Shown here piece by piece: positions 62,958-64,000 of a stretch of 64,000 nt of DNA. The notes beneath the pieces were generated by a model, which worked only from the letters and a program-made list of their open reading frames with translations, did no database searches and had not been told where the DNA came from. The stretch comes from Asticcacaulis taihuensis (GTDB taxonomy: Bacteria; Pseudomonadota; Alphaproteobacteria; Caulobacterales; Caulobacteraceae), in assembly GCF_900100255.1 (NCBI RefSeq), contig NZ_FMTS01000001.1, positions 930,001 to 994,000 of the forward strand, written 5' to 3'. The position numbers and the translations under genes were made by a program. Within the stretch, counting starts at the first letter, position 1, and each line of letters begins with the position of its first letter.

Positions 62958-63775
62958 TCGAGCCGATCATCCGCGACGCCCTGAAGGAAGACTTAGGATT
63001 AGCCGGCGATGTTACGGCCTCGGCGGTCATACCGCCCAAGGCACGCTTCAAGGCCGAATTCCGCGCGCGCGGCGCCGGCATTTCCGCCGGCATAGACTGC
63101 GCGCGCCTGGCCATGAGCCTGATGGACCCGCAGGTCCGCTTCGAGACCGTGTTACCTGATGGCAGCGCCGTGAAAAAAGGTGATGTCATCGCCCGCATCG
63201 AAGGCAATGCCCGCGCCATTCTGGCCGGTGAGCGGGTGGCACTCAACCTGCTTTGCCACCTTTCCGGCGTCGCCTCGCTGACCGCGAAATACGTTGCCGC
63301 CATAGACGGCCTGAAAAGCCGTATCGTCTGCACCCGCAAGACCACGCCTGGCCTGCGCGGCCTGCAAAAGCACGCGGTGAAATGTGGCGGCGGCTACAGC
63401 CATCGCTACGGCCTGGATGACGCCATCCTGATCAAGGACAACCATATCGCCATCTGCGGCGGCGTCGGCCCGGCCATGGAGCGCGCCAAGGCCAGTGTCG
63501 GCCACACCATGAAGATCGAGATCGAAGTCGACAGCATCGCCCAGCTCAAACAGGCCCTGCCCTATGGCCCGGATGTATTGCTGCTCGATAATTTCTCACT
63601 CGACATGTATGCCGAGGCGGTAAAGCTGGCGGGCGGCAAAGCCATCCTGGAAGCCTCCGGCGGCGTCAATATGGAAACGGTACGCCAGATCGCCGAAACC
63701 GGCGTGGATGTCATTTCGGTGGGCGCCCTCACCCATTCGGTGCCGAATTTCGACATCGGCCTGGATGCTGTGTAA
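62927..63775 (+). CDS. nadC: Nicotinate-nucleotide pyrophosphorylase (quinolinate phosphoribosyltransferase)
   Basis: A 282-residue enzyme converting quinolinate and PRPP to nicotinate mononucleotide. EDLGLAGDVTASAVIP at the N terminus, LNLLCHLSGVASLTAKYV, the substrate-binding CTRKTTPGLRGLQKHAV, ILIKDNHIA, and the barrel-end LEASGGVNMETVRQIA and ISVGALTHS are all present. The start at 62927 lies within the last codons of nadB, with GGGGAG upstream, giving translational coupling and the family's normal length. Confidence 0.97.
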   Translation: MYLTGLPDLLIEPIIRDALKEDLGLAGDVTASAVIPPKARFKAEFRARGAGISAGIDCARLAMSLMDPQVRFETVLPDGSAVKKGDVIARIEGNARAILAGERVALNLLCHLSGVASLTAKYVAAIDGLKSRIVCTRKTTPGLRGLQKHAVKCGGGYSHRYGLDDAILIKDNHIAICGGVGPAMERAKASVGHTMKIEIEVDSIAQLKQALPYGPDVLLLDNFSLDMYAEAVKLAGGKAILEASGGVNMETVRQIAETGVDVISVGALTHSVPNFDIGLDAV

Positions 63776-63777
63776 CA

Positions 63778-64000
63778 TCAGCCGTATTGGCGTTTCAGCC
63801 AGCCTGCGATCTTGTCGGTAATCACCACAACCGGCCCGGTAATCAGAAACAGCACGACAATGCCGGTGATGCCGCTGATGAGTTCCTGCCGCGTCAGGGC
63901 CGGATCGAGGAACGGATACGGCACTTCATGCACGAAGGCCCAGCGGATATAGACAAAGACGAGATAGACCGCCGGCGGCAGCAGCCACCACAGCAGGGTC
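63778..64000 (-). CDS. Pr6Pr-family membrane protein, C-terminal part (truncated by window edge)
   Basis: The minus-strand frame is open from the window end to a TGA at 63778-63780 and encodes 74 C-terminal residues. LLPPAVYLVFVYIRWAFVHEV, then VPYPFLDPALTRQELI (the YPFLD motif), a membrane segment ITGIVVLFLITGPVVVI, and the end ITDKIAGWLKRQYG match Pr6Pr (FAR-17a/AIG1-like) membrane proteins of unknown function. It converges on nadC with a 2-bp gap. Confidence 0.75.
   Translation of the reverse strand, partial: TLLWWLLPPAVYLVFVYIRWAFVHEVPYPFLDPALTRQELISGITGIVVLFLITGPVVVITDKIAGWLKRQYG

Overview
The window is a GC-rich, densely packed chromosomal segment of an alphaproteobacterium, most probably a member of the Caulobacteraceae such as Asticcacaulis (inference). 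The evidence is a Xanthomonas/Caulobacter-type TonB-dependent receptor next to glycan hydrolases, a complete mreB-mreC-mreD-mrdA-mrdB cell-shape cluster, and a TipN-like polarity protein. I saw no rRNA, tRNA, phage, transposase or CRISPR array. Nearly all genes have clear housekeeping or catabolic families.

Layout. 1-14.6 kb is a glycan/N-acetylglucosamine utilisation locus. It holds the end of a GH92 mannosidase, a TPR-sulfotransferase, a GH20 hexosaminidase and an outer-membrane TonB receptor. Divergent from the receptor is a tightly coupled operon: GlcNAc permease, GlcNAc kinase, CutC, GntR regulator, SIS-type glucosamine-6-P deaminase, and nagA. 14.6-18.1 kb has DUF465 proteins, a TIGR02444 protein, ubiX, and an ECF sigma/metal-sensor operon. 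18.1-19.8 kb is an Lrp regulator divergent from alanine dehydrogenase. 20-30.9 kb is mixed: a phosphodiesterase, two paralogous acetyltransferases, a MarR/membrane protein/CPBP module, a ten-repeat Sel1 protein, and a LemA-TPM-TPM-Hsp70 run. 31-38.2 kb is a complete histidine operon (TrpR-like regulator, hisG, hisD, hisC*-hisB fusion, hisH, hisA, hisF, hisIE). 38.2-47.5 kb has three DUF805 proteins, a JmjC-like cupin, the TipN-like protein, a dipeptide epimerase, an MFS protein and a proline iminopeptidase. 47.7-53.8 kb is the mre/rod cluster on the minus strand. 54-59.9 kb has a VTT-domain protein, aspartate aminotransferase, a WecA-like transferase, a GNAT, ArfB, a DUF2459 protein and Dps. 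60-63.8 kb is nadA-nadB-nadC, and the window ends inside a Pr6Pr-family membrane protein.

The most unusual region is the his operon. Its gene order and protein types (long HisG, HisIE fusion, enteric-like HisH and HisF) resemble gammaproteobacterial operons rather than the alphaproteobacterial set, which suggests acquisition by transfer. The hisC position is taken by a shortened aminotransferase domain fused in frame to HisB. At its PLP-lysine position there is a tyrosine (residue 164), so it looks like a pseudo-enzyme. A family of bipartite hairpin repeats (ten copies, mostly in back-to-back pairs) lies in the his operon, in the nad operon and beside the mre/rod cluster. Candidate operators (palindromes) were found upstream of the TrpR-like gene, nadA, the marR gene and the nag genes.
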